Shown: positions 1 to 6,049, counted from the stretch's first letter. The stretch: DNA of 8,010 nucleotides from Nitrospiraceae bacterium (GCA_003523945.1 DOFS01000033.1:1-8010); one strand, 5' to 3'. A program made the numbers and translations. Notes: generated by a model from the sequence alone, not told the origin.

Positions 1-872
1 GCGAAGAATTTATTATCAGCACGTTTATTAAAATCCATCCCTTGGCATTGCTGGAGTATGGCCAAATAAAGGATGCCGGCGTGAAAGCTGAAATTGATCG
101 TCTCACCACTGCCTATCCCGACAAAACGCAATACTTCATCGACAGACTCGCTCAAGGGGTCGGCATGATCGGGGCAGCCTTCTACCCCAAGGATGTCATT
201 GTCCGCATGAGCGACTTCAAGTCGAACGAATATGCGAATTTAATTGGCGGCAGGGCTTATGAACCGACAGAGGAGAATCCCATGCTCGGATTTCGTGGCG
301 CGTCCCGCTACTACGATCCCCGCTACCGGGAGGGCTTTGCCTTGGAGTGTCAGGCCATGAAAAAAGTCAGGGAGAAGATGGGACTCACGAACGTGAAACT
401 GATGATTCCCTTTTGCCGGACAGTTGAGGAAGGCAAAAAGGTTCTCGGGGAGATGGCCAAGCACGGACTAAAACGTGGCGAGAAGGGCCTGGAAGTCTAT
501 GTGATGTGCGAAATTCCGAGTAACGTGATTCTGGCGGAAGAATTTGCCGAGATCTTCGATGGGTTTTCCATCGGCTCAAATGATCTGACACAGTTGGTGC
601 TGGGCGTGGACCGGGATTCAGAAATCGTGGCCCATGTGTTTGATGAGCGTAATCCCGCAGTCAAAACATTCATCGCCCAGGTTATCAAGGCTGCGAAGGC
701 CAAAGGGCGGAAGATCGGCATTTGCGGTCAGGCCCCCAGTGACTATCCCGAGTTTGCGCAGTTTCTCGTGAAGCAGGGCATCGACAGCATCTCCCTGAAT
801 CCCGACGCCGTGGTCAAAACCACGGTCAAAATTCTGGAAATGGAACAAGGGTTGTCCGGACAGACTACATGA
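1..872 (+). CDS. ppsA: Phosphoenolpyruvate synthase, C-terminal part (5' end outside window)
   Basis: This is the C-terminal PEP-binding TIM-barrel domain of phosphoenolpyruvate synthase, a cytoplasmic gluconeogenic enzyme that converts pyruvate, ATP and water to PEP, AMP and phosphate. The reading frame is open to the left edge (first full codon at position 3), so the gene starts upstream; the TTG at 42 is an internal Leu codon. Family landmarks are DFKSNEYANLIGG, ENPMLGFRGASRYY, the PEP-utilising signature SIGSNDLTQ followed by GVDRDS, and near the end GICGQAPSD, whose Cys (codon 723-725) is the conserved catalytic cysteine of this family. The last residues, ISLNPDAVV, also match the usual C-terminus, so the 3' end is intact. 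The phospho-His domain and the ATP-grasp domain lie outside the window. The next gene begins 19 bases after the stop, so co-transcription is possible. Recognition is by motif memory and very secure. Confidence 0.97.
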   Translation, partial: EEFIISTFIKIHPLALLEYGQIKDAGVKAEIDRLTTAYPDKTQYFIDRLAQGVGMIGAAFYPKDVIVRMSDFKSNEYANLIGGRAYEPTEENPMLGFRGASRYYDPRYREGFALECQAMKKVREKMGLTNVKLMIPFCRTVEEGKKVLGEMAKHGLKRGEKGLEVYVMCEIPSNVILAEEFAEIFDGFSIGSNDLTQLVLGVDRDSEIVAHVFDERNPAVKTFIAQVIKAAKAKGRKIGICGQAPSDYPEFAQFLVKQGIDSISLNPDAVVKTTVKILEMEQGLSGQTT

Positions 873-891
873 GAGGCGTTGAGTTGACCCC

Positions 892-2112
892 ATGCCCGGC
901 ATGTTTCGAATGTGCCCCTCAATTACCAAGCTCCCTCAGGTGTGGACGATTCTCGCATTCTTCCTGTGGCTGCCATTGATACTTTCTGCCCACGTCTCTG
1001 CACAAGAAACCCACGTTGAGCGAAAAGCATCCGAACAAAATCACCTCGTCGTTCTCCGTGCCGGAAATGTCGTAAACCAGGATTACTTTGCCGTCGGAAA
1101 TTCCATAGAGATTTCAGGAACGGTCAACGGTGATGTGTATGCGGCCGGCGGACATGTGTTAGTGGATGGAACCATCAATGGAGATCTGCTGGTGGCGGGC
1201 GGCAGAATCACGATCTCAGGTTCCGTGTTGCAGGATATACGGGTGGCAGGGGGAGAAATTACGATCAGCGGTCAAGTCGCTCGAAATGTCACGATTGTGG
1301 GCGGAAGCATCGAACTGACCCCGTCAGGCATCGTTCAAGGAAGCTTGGTAGCAGGAGGCGGGAATGTCCACCTCGCGGGGCTGCTTGAGCAGAATGCCAT
1401 GATTGCCGCAGGGAACCTGATCGTGTCCAACATCATTAACGGTCGTCTCAAATCGGCAGCCGGACTCATTCGTCTCACCTCAAAGGCCCAGGTCGCGCGG
1501 GATGTCATGTACTGGAGCGGCCAGAAGGCTTCGATCGACAGCCAGGCCAGGATTGGGGGAGTGGTCACGAGAAAACACCTCCCTACTGAATGGGTTCCGT
1601 CAACCGAAAGACTCTTGGCGTCGTTGATCGGTTTGATCATGGTCTTCAAGTTGGCGAGTTTTTTCTCGACGTTATTGCTGGGATTACTCATCATCCGCTT
1701 TTTTCCAAAGTTTTTCCAACAGGGCATCGCACACCTACAAGAGGAACCCTTGAAGATCGTCGGGGTAGGGTTTCTCTTCCTGTTCTTGACGCCCCTGCTC
1801 GCAGGGCTCTTGAGCCTCACGGTCATTGGACTCCCTTTGGCCATGGTGCTCCTGGCTGTATTTGTCGTGTATCTCTATCTTTCTCGAATCCTGATTATTG
1901 CCTGGGCAGGTCAACGCCTGTTCGCCTGGTTCGGCAAGGGTCACTATGAGAAGTGGGGCTTCGCCGGTGGATTGCTTCTCTATTACTTCCTGACCTTTTT
2001 CCCTATTGTCGGACAGGTGGTGACCTTCTTCACCGTACTTTGCGGACTGGGCACGTTGATCTTGATCAAGAAGGAAATTTACGGGGTTTTAAGAAGCCAG
2101 GAGTTGATCTGA
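892..2112 (+). CDS. Exported bactofilin-like beta-helix protein with polytopic membrane C-terminus
   Basis: A 406-residue two-part protein. Residues 1-38 look like a signal peptide (hydrophobic TILAFFLWLPLILSA, cleavage after VSA). Residues about 55-225 form a run of short repeats of roughly 17 residues, with recurring cores such as VNGDVYAAGG, INGDLLVAGG, VLQDIRVAGG and VARNVTIVGG. This is the hallmark of the right-handed beta-helix of bactofilin or polymer-forming proteins. Residues about 240-395 contain four to five hydrophobic helices, several with Gly-Leu-Pro motifs (LTVIGLPLAMVLLAVFVVY). With a signal peptide, the beta-helix should lie outside the cytoplasmic membrane, unlike true cytoskeletal bactofilins. 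The function is not established; an envelope scaffold is plausible. Alternative starts exist at 901 and 910; 892 is chosen as the first ATG after a GAGAGG stretch at 871-876, but the ribosome site is poorly spaced. The gene closely follows ppsA without an obvious functional link. Confidence 0.88.
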   Translation: MPGMFRMCPSITKLPQVWTILAFFLWLPLILSAHVSAQETHVERKASEQNHLVVLRAGNVVNQDYFAVGNSIEISGTVNGDVYAAGGHVLVDGTINGDLLVAGGRITISGSVLQDIRVAGGEITISGQVARNVTIVGGSIELTPSGIVQGSLVAGGGNVHLAGLLEQNAMIAAGNLIVSNIINGRLKSAAGLIRLTSKAQVARDVMYWSGQKASIDSQARIGGVVTRKHLPTEWVPSTERLLASLIGLIMVFKLASFFSTLLLGLLIIRFFPKFFQQGIAHLQEEPLKIVGVGFLFLFLTPLLAGLLSLTVIGLPLAMVLLAVFVVYLYLSRILIIAWAGQRLFAWFGKGHYEKWGFAGGLLLYYFLTFFPIVGQVVTFFTVLCGLGTLILIKKEIYGVLRSQELI

Positions 2113-2523
2113 GGAAGCATCCCAACACTCCAGAGTGGGCAAGCATGCGATGAATCCGACTGCGGGAAACGTGTTTTATTCCTGTTGCGCCTTGAAATCA
2201 GATTGGCACTTGCTGACGATGGGTCCGGACTTCCCAGGACACGGCCATTTCACAACCTTCAAGGCCTGATGCCATTGCCGTGAACCTTCTCATGAAAAGG
2301 AAAAAAAGGAAACGAAAACTCCTTCCTTCCGCGTTGATCATTCGGAAAGCCACCACCAGGGGTTGAACCGACGAATACCTGATGCTGTTCCCGAGGGAAA
2401 GGACGCCGCATAAAAAGAAATTATGCTAGCGAGCTTTTCCAAAAAAAAAGAATCCACCACTCCAAAGGATAGGTATGAATCAATTTTCATTAAACACAGA
2501 AACCTCAACGGAGGGATTATAGA
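2113..2523. other. Gene-free intergenic stretch upstream of the 104-residue protein gene
   Basis: About 410 bases with no supportable gene on either strand. Near its start, 2120-2140, is a weak bulged hairpin (CACT-CCAG-AGTG plus outer CC/GG) without a T-run, so it is not a convincing terminator for the bactofilin-like gene. A purine-rich run lies at about 2294-2317 and an A-tract at about 2441-2450. A short inverted repeat ATGAA-N6-TTCAT at 2475-2490 sits just upstream of the next gene and could be an operator. No promoter hexamers with good spacing were seen. Confidence 0.5.
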
Positions 2524-2838
2524 ATGTCACATCCGGAATATATGACCATGACCGAGGCATTAAAGGGATTAAGGAGCCGGGGCTTCATTACCAATTTTGC
2601 CTTTCTTCATGATGCCTTTTGTGCGGTCGAAAGCGGGAAAACGTTCAAACCGGAAGAACTCTCAATTCGTGAGCATCATCGGTTTGAAGGCATCAGTGAT
2701 CCCGATGATGAGTCGGTGGTGTATGCCGTTGAAACGCATGACGGTCTGCGAGGAACTATCGTCGATGCCTATGGCATTTATGCCAATTCCGAACTTGAGG
2801 CGTTTTTGGAAAAGGTCGACATGCAAGAAGAACGGTGA
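2524..2838 (+). CDS. Small conserved-type protein of unknown function (104 residues)
   Basis: A soluble 104-residue acidic protein with no signal peptide and no membrane segment. The start is supported by a strong ribosome binding site, GGAGGG at 2510-2515, eight bases before the ATG. The pattern is an N-terminal 'EALKGLRSRGF' helix, then 'REHHRFEGISDPDDESVVYAVE' and a terminal 'GTIVDAYGIYAN'. This resembles, from memory, a family of about 100-residue proteins (RFEG-x-S-x-PDD-x-S and G-x-x-VDAYG-x-Y) common in Bacteroidetes and often labelled phosphoribosylpyrophosphate synthetase. That label is almost certainly a propagated error: the protein is far too short and lacks the PRPP-binding loop. 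No function can be assigned. It stands alone, convergent with the cytochrome gene to its right. Confidence 0.85.
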   Translation: MSHPEYMTMTEALKGLRSRGFITNFAFLHDAFCAVESGKTFKPEELSIREHHRFEGISDPDDESVVYAVETHDGLRGTIVDAYGIYANSELEAFLEKVDMQEER

Positions 2839-3061
2839 AAGACATTGCGGTCGGAATAACGGCCGTTTCGCCTGACCTTCCGGTATTCACCACGAGCGCC
2901 AAAATAGTTTTTAATGCTACCAGGAGGTTTTCACCCAGGAACCCCGATCGACATATGCCTTTCCGCATTCATCCGGATATCAAGCCTTGAGGGGGACAGT
3001 ATTCATTCTCAGTCCTGGGCCCATTTTATCAAAACCTGAAAATAACCTGAGTACCTCTCTC
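2839..3061. other. Convergent intergenic region
   Basis: A 223-base gap between the convergent 104-residue gene and the cytochrome gene. It contains short palindromes (AACGGCCGTT at about 2858-2867; TGGGCCCA followed by TTTT at about 3016-3027) and a tandem AACCTGA pair near 3032-3050, but no clear GC hairpin with a T-run in either direction. An AGGAGG near 2922 is followed only by an 11-codon reading frame at 2954, judged not a gene. Confidence 0.4.
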
Positions 3062-3439
3062 CTATGACGGATCCAAGGCACAACCGATTTCACACGCATC
3101 ACGGAGTTGATACTCCACGATGGCCCATATTTGCTCGTCTGACAGCAGATAGGTAAAAGGCATATGAGATGTACCTGGTACGCCGAATTTGATAATGGAA
3201 AAAAGTTCTTGCCGGGTAAGGGAACGTCGCAAGGCGGTCTGACCATGACAATGTATGCACCTGGCAAGCCCCTCATATAAGGCTTTGCCCTCTTGTATAC
3301 GGTCCAAGGAAGGAGCCGGGGGGTTCGGTCTGTCAATTTCCTGAGCGGTATTGGTATGGCCAGGTTCAACGATAGAAAAAGCCACCATCAACACAAAAGC
3401 CAGGGTTTTCCCAAAACCTTTATGACGCATTCCGCCCAT
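3062..3439 (-). CDS. Exported single-haem c-type cytochrome
   Basis: A small periplasmic class I-like cytochrome c, about 125 residues with the start chosen here. An N-terminal signal sequence (MRHKGFGKTLAFVLMVAFSI) precedes a Pro-rich linker (DRPNPPAP). The haem motif CIHCH is at residues 61-65 (EGLARCIHCHG) and the likely axial Met is at residue 83 in GTSHMPFTYLLSDEQIW, followed by the C-terminal helix IWAIVEYQL, a classic arrangement. It would carry electrons in a periplasmic chain; no partner is encoded nearby. An extra Cys pair (C106, C110) lies at the very C-terminus. The reading frame is open up to an ATG at 3559, but that extension is not signal-like and approaches the hxlR relic. The ATG at 3439 has TAGGA about ten bases upstream and places the signal peptide at the N-terminus; 3430 and 3460 are alternatives. 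Confidence 0.88.
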   Translation of the reverse strand: MGGMRHKGFGKTLAFVLMVAFSIVEPGHTNTAQEIDRPNPPAPSLDRIQEGKALYEGLARCIHCHGQTALRRSLTRQELFSIIKFGVPGTSHMPFTYLLSDEQIWAIVEYQLRDACEIGCALDPS

Positions 3440-3584
3440 TTTGAGCAATCCTATCAGCATATTTCCCAACTGAATCACACGCCAAGTTGGTCCTACAAGC
3501 TTCGAAGGTTGGAGTTTGCCATCTTGGTCAACTAACCTGCCCTCTAAAGAGCAGCGCATTCATCTGATCGGTCCGCAAAATTTT

Positions 3585-3691
3585 CAAACCAACCTACCCG
3601 TTCTTATGCGGTCCGGAGACCCTATGGTCGAATTTCCCGGTTCAGCAGGAGGGACCCCAGTAGCATTAAATGGACATTTAGGGGAATTCGT
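3585..3691 (-). pseudogene. Decayed hxlR relic beside the left operator copy
   Basis: On the minus strand, immediately after the 53-bp element, lies DNA that corresponds in position and partly in sequence to the start of the intact hxlR gene at 5658. Two anchors match. TGTCCATT (complement of 3669-3676) equals the Cys10-Pro-Leu codons. C-GCATAAGAA-GG (around 3598-3611 on the complement, 12 of 14 bases) equals the codons around His-Lys-Asn-Gly at residues 32-35. The anchors are 68 bases apart here and 66 bases apart in hxlR. The start codon ATG is replaced by AAC, about 11 bases before Cys10 are missing, and frames are broken by stops. Between the anchors similarity is weak, so this is an interpretation rather than proof. 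Confidence 0.5.
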
Positions 3692-3744
3692 TGGTTACTT
3701 TATAGTACCTACTTTACTTTAGTAACTAGTTACTTATCTTAACC
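3692..3744 (+). promoter_or_regulatory. Left copy of duplicated 53-bp operator/promoter element
   Basis: Matches 5658-5710 at 50 of 53 bases with no gaps. It contains the perfect palindrome GTAACTAGTTAC (3722-3733) and an imperfect inverted repeat GGTTAC-N6-GTACC (3693-3709). A candidate promoter reading right, TTTACT (3713-3718), 16-base spacer, TATCTT (3735-3740), has the palindrome inside its spacer, as expected for a repressor site. This would put the transcript start near 3747, about 50 bases before the first zinc-ribbon gene. A separate TATAAT at 3772-3777 has no good -35 and would leave almost no leader. Confidence 0.7.
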
Positions 3745-3795
3745 TGTAAGCAAGCTCAAGGCAAAAATGGTTATAATTTTAATGTAGGTGACAAA

Positions 3796-3984
3796 ATGGG
3801 AGAATGCGAACGCTGCAGAGGATTCATGGTGAGAGACAGTATTTTTAACGTGGACGGACAATTTTTAGAAATTGAAATGGGGAGATGCCTCAATTGCGGT
3901 CATGTCATCGATCTCACTCTTCTGAAAACCCGTCAAGGGGAAAAGGGTAAGCATCCAGTAAAGCAGGAAGGGGTGCTTGTCTAA
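3796..3984 (+). CDS. Small zinc-ribbon-like protein, paralogue 1
   Basis: A 62-residue cytoplasmic protein with two CxxC knuckles, C4-x2-C7 and C31-x2-C34, separated by 23 residues. This is the expected layout for a four-Cys zinc ribbon. It aligns without gaps to the second zinc-ribbon protein at 5753 over 39 residues with 19 identities, including CxRCxGF, NxDGQ and RCLNCG. The basic, flexible tail after residue 43 (KTRQGEKGKH) is not shared. The ATG at 3796 follows an AGGTGA at 3786-3791. It lies directly downstream of the left operator copy and begins a likely transcription unit with the 58-residue membrane protein and the PDZ protein. Function unknown; nucleic-acid or protein binding, or metal or thiol sensing, are possible but not shown. 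Confidence 0.82.
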   Translation: MGECERCRGFMVRDSIFNVDGQFLEIEMGRCLNCGHVIDLTLLKTRQGEKGKHPVKQEGVLV

Positions 3985-4042
3985 GCACCTCATCTTTGTC
4001 ATTTCAATTGAATTGCGTGAGGAACGCGAAAAGGAGTTGCCA

Positions 4043-4219
4043 ATGACAGAAATCATCGGAGTGAGTACCTACCAGCGTCTACTTGCGGGCGTGATCATGG
4101 CCGGTTTAGGGGGATGGATCGTGACCGCCAGCATGATCCCGTCACTCACACGAAACCTGACGCAACATTCCATGAAGATTCTCGGCGTGAAGAGGGTTAA
4201 CAAATTACGCTTTTCATGA
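4043..4219 (+). CDS. Small single-span membrane protein (58 residues)
   Basis: The ATG at 4043 is preferred over the longer start at 3977 because AAGGAG at 4031-4036 lies six bases upstream, whereas 3977 has no good site and would overlap the end of the zinc-ribbon gene. The protein has a hydrophobic segment at about residues 12-34 (RLLAGVIMAGLGGWIVTASM) and a basic C-terminal tail ending VKRVNKLRFS. It recalls the short membrane proteins of the DUF2892 type, but the resemblance is too weak to assign. It lies 58 bases after the first zinc ribbon and 80 bases before the PDZ protein, all on the same strand, which suggests one transcript. Function unknown. Confidence 0.6.
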   Translation: MTEIIGVSTYQRLLAGVIMAGLGGWIVTASMIPSLTRNLTQHSMKILGVKRVNKLRFS

Positions 4220-4299
4220 ATTCGCCCGGAAAAGGCATGTCGATTTCCCCGGGAAAATCCACTCTTTCAATAGTTCCTACGAGGACGAGGGAGGTACCG

Positions 4300-4794
4300 A
4301 TGAACATGATTCGTCCGATTATCCAATATAAGATGCACCGTCTTGCGGGAATACTTATTCACGTTGGACAGGGGGCGATTGTAAGCATGATTGTCGCTTT
4401 CTCGCTGGGAACGCCCTATCTGCTTCATGCCGAATCCGCCCCTCAGGCCATGACCAAGGAACAGGCCATAAAGCTGGGAGAAGACTTCGGCATCATCGTC
4501 GGAGAAGTGGACGAAGAAATACGGGATTTTCTGGGCTTAGAGCGCGCAAAAGGTGTGGTAGTCTTCGAGGTAATCGGGGGAAAGCCTGCGGCCCTTGCTG
4601 GAATAAAACCCCGGGCCCTCATCAAGGAAATCAATTCCGTCGAGGTCACCACGCTGGAGGATTTCGGCCTGGCCCTCCAGGATGCGTTGCCCACAGAAAA
4701 TTTTTCCGTGGCAACCTATGAGCCGTCCGACCCCGACAACCAGGGTATTAGCGGCGGAATTAACTTTCACTTTGTTCGAGTTGAAAAAAGCTAA
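4300..4794 (+). CDS. Exported single-PDZ-domain protein
   Basis: A 164-residue protein with a long N-terminal signal or anchor (hydrophobic about residues 16-43, ending TPYLLHAESA). A single PDZ domain covers about residues 61-140 (FGIIVGEVDEEIRDFLGL, then GVVVFEVIGGKPAALAGIKP). The PDZ fold resembles those following the protease domain in DegP/HtrA, but there is no protease domain and no catalytic triad. The usual G-D-x-I-x-x-I-N-G stretch reads RALIKEINS, so the Gly-Asp and final Gly are altered. It probably sits in the periplasm and binds peptides or partner proteins. The start at 4300 is set by GGGAGG at 4289-4294, five bases upstream; an in-frame ATG at 4216 would add 28 non-signal residues and overlap the previous stop. 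A likely terminator follows at 4844. Confidence 0.82.
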   Translation: MNMIRPIIQYKMHRLAGILIHVGQGAIVSMIVAFSLGTPYLLHAESAPQAMTKEQAIKLGEDFGIIVGEVDEEIRDFLGLERAKGVVVFEVIGGKPAALAGIKPRALIKEINSVEVTTLEDFGLALQDALPTENFSVATYEPSDPDNQGISGGINFHFVRVEKS

Positions 4795-4843
4795 ACCGGC
4801 CCCCTTCCGGCTTGCAATCGAGAGCGGAATTGAGGATTTTAAA

Positions 4844-4864
4844 CCCGGAAGTTGCCGGGATTTT
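4844..4864 (+). terminator. Likely intrinsic terminator of the zinc ribbon-membrane protein-PDZ unit
   Basis: CCCGG (4844-4848), six-base loop, CCGGG (4855-4859), then ATTTT. It lies 50 bases after the PDZ gene stop. The stem is short but fully GC and the T-run is brief, so strength is uncertain. Confidence 0.45.
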
Positions 4865-5220
4865 CAACAAAAAAAATACACGCTGCCAATCAGATTCCTC
4901 AAATTCTCTAACTCTGAACTTACTCGTCTGTGGTCATTTTTGCCCGGAAGCCTAGTCAGCTCGGGGAAAATTTCCGTACATACCGTTTGAGTTACGGCTG
5001 ATATACATATACCCTCCCCCACCTGTGGGAAATCCCCATTACGACATGCAGAGCCTGCCGCCGATAAACGCCCCTTCTAGCAAGTGATTGGGTGAGGATG
5101 AGGAGAGTCACCCGTCAGGTGAATCTCAAAAATGATGAAAAGGAGGTCTCCCGGACCCAGGGAATTCCCAAATCTGGTGAATGTCCGAATTGAACCGACA
5201 TTTTGAGAGCGCAATATCAC
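4865..5220. other. Gene-free region between the PDZ and hxlR genes
   Basis: No supportable gene on either strand. It holds a near-dyad CCCAC-CT-GTGGG at 5018-5029, an inverted repeat GGGTGA/TCACCC at about 5091-5114, and an overlapping hairpin TCACC-CGTCA-GGTGA at about 5108-5122. A perfect ribosome-binding-type sequence, AAGGAGGT at 5140-5147, has no credible reading frame behind it. No T-run hairpin on the minus strand to end hxlR was recognised. Confidence 0.4.
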
Positions 5221-5658
5221 TCATTTTTTACGTTCAGCTCTCCCCTTTTTTAATGAGAGTATCACCGGATTTTTAGATACTGCCGTTCTTTTTTGTTCTG
5301 TATAGATCCGGGTCTTCGCGTTCGCCTGTTTGGTTTGCTGACCCTGCCACCGATAGGCCAATGTATTGATTTGATCCAGAATGGTGGTGAGTTCACGACC
5401 TTCTGTCGTAAGTCCGTAGGTCACCTGGGGAGGAACGGTCGGTGCCTGGTGACGGAAGATAATTTCAGCCTTCTCCAACGATCGCAATCGCTCAGTCAAC
5501 ATTTTCGAGGAAATTCCCGGCATTTGACGCTTGAGCTGCCCGAACCGGGTTTCGCCATTCTTATGCAGCCTGCACAAAATATAAATTGTCCATGGACCTG
5601 CAAGAACACGCAAAAGCGAGTCTAATGGACATCCGAAGGTGCTTGGAGGCAATATCAT
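5221..5658 (-). CDS. HxlR-family winged-helix transcriptional regulator
   Basis: A 145-residue DNA-binding regulator of the HxlR family. The N-terminal CPLDSLLRVLAGPWTIYIL (Cys at residue 10) is the family signature. It is followed by the recognition region RFGQLKRQMPGISSKMLTERLRSLEKAEII (about residues 38-67) and the wing and dimer part QVTYGLTTEGREL. The Cys equivalent to residue 10 is the thiol that senses electrophiles or oxidants in characterised members such as YodB and HypR; a second Cys is at 29. A Lys/Arg-rich tail from about residue 106 makes it some 35-40 residues longer than the usual 105-110. The ATG at 5658 touches the 53-bp element, with no clear Shine-Dalgarno. It is divergent from the second zinc ribbon and sigma genes, so autoregulation and control of those genes is the natural expectation. 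Confidence 0.92.
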   Translation of the reverse strand: MILPPSTFGCPLDSLLRVLAGPWTIYILCRLHKNGETRFGQLKRQMPGISSKMLTERLRSLEKAEIIFRHQAPTVPPQVTYGLTTEGRELTTILDQINTLAYRWQGQQTKQANAKTRIYTEQKRTAVSKNPVILSLKKGRAERKK

Positions 5659-5710
5659 GGTTACTTTTTTGTACCTACTTTACTTTTGTAACTAGTTACT
5701 TATCTTAACC
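5658..5710. promoter_or_regulatory. Right copy of duplicated 53-bp operator/promoter element (divergent hxlR / zinc ribbon)
   Basis: Matches 3692-3744 at 50 of 53 bases. It carries the perfect palindrome GTAACTAGTTAC at 5688-5699 inside the 16-base spacer of TTTACT (5679-5684) and TATCTT (5701-5706), reading towards the second zinc ribbon with a leader of about 40 bases. On the other strand a weak promoter (TTGCTC, 17 bases, TAAGAT) could drive hxlR. HxlR proteins typically bind inverted repeats in the divergent region next to their own gene, which fits this location. That HxlR binds here is inferred. Confidence 0.75.
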
Positions 5711-5752
5711 ATGTTGGAGCAGAAGAGCAAGCCGAAACATTGACAGGAAAGT

Positions 5753-5980
5753 ATGCCTCAGATGAGTGATGAAATGATCAGGAAATGCCCTCGGTGCAAG
5801 GGCTTTCTCATCAGAGCCGGCAGTGATAATTGTGATGGCCAGGTTCACCGGATTGAAGTATTCAGATGCCTGAATTGCGGAGAACGGGTGAATGCGACCG
5901 TTCTGATTGCCAGTGAGTCCAGAGACAGAGATCAAGGTCAACAAAAGAACCAACATTTTTCCTTAAGGAAAGCCGGTTAG
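5753..5980 (+). CDS. Small zinc-ribbon-like protein, paralogue 2
   Basis: A 75-residue cytoplasmic protein with CPRC at residues 12-15 and CLNC at 39-42, an extra Cys at 27, and a charged, Gln-rich tail (ESRDRDQGQQKNQHF). It is a paralogue of the protein at 3796: the cores align gap-free and differ mainly in the linker and tail. AGGAAAG just upstream supports the ATG at 5753; in-frame ATGs at 5762 and 5774 are alternatives. It is divergent from hxlR across the operator element and is followed after 69 bases by the sigma factor gene on the same strand with no clear terminator between, so the two may share a transcript. Function unknown; a zinc- or thiol-dependent accessory to the regulatory circuit is speculative. 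Confidence 0.83.
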   Translation: MPQMSDEMIRKCPRCKGFLIRAGSDNCDGQVHRIEVFRCLNCGERVNATVLIASESRDRDQGQQKNQHFSLRKAG

Positions 5981-6049
5981 CGTTAATTTCCGTTAAGAAT
6001 TTTGAGAGGGTTGTTTGAGATTACGCGAACAAGAACAGGATAGAGCACC

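Noticed and set aside
2203..2222. Sigma-54-like TGGCAC with nearby TTGCT
   Set aside because: The two boxes are adjacent instead of separated by the required five bases.
2954..2989. 11-codon frame after AGGAGG near 2922
   Set aside because: Spacing from the ribosome site is about 26 bases and the product is too short to support.
2980..3369. 129-codon minus-strand frame across the cytochrome gene
   Set aside because: It is out of frame with the clear cytochrome c motifs and is a shadow.
3440..3559. N-terminal extension of the cytochrome reading frame to an ATG at 3559
   Set aside because: It would place about 40 polar residues before the signal peptide, lacks a good ribosome site, and approaches the hxlR relic.
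3772..3777. TATAAT as the main promoter of the first zinc ribbon
   Set aside because: No -35 at 16-18 bases, and transcription would begin within the ribosome site; the promoter within the duplicated element is preferred.
4216..4299. ATG at 4216 overlapping the previous stop as the PDZ gene start
   Set aside because: The ATG at 4300 has a far better ribosome site (GGGAGG at 4289-4294) and gives a proper N-terminal signal sequence.
5131..5205. 24-codon frame starting at 5132 (MMKRRSPGP...)
   Set aside because: No ribosome site, low-complexity basic start, no neighbour logic.
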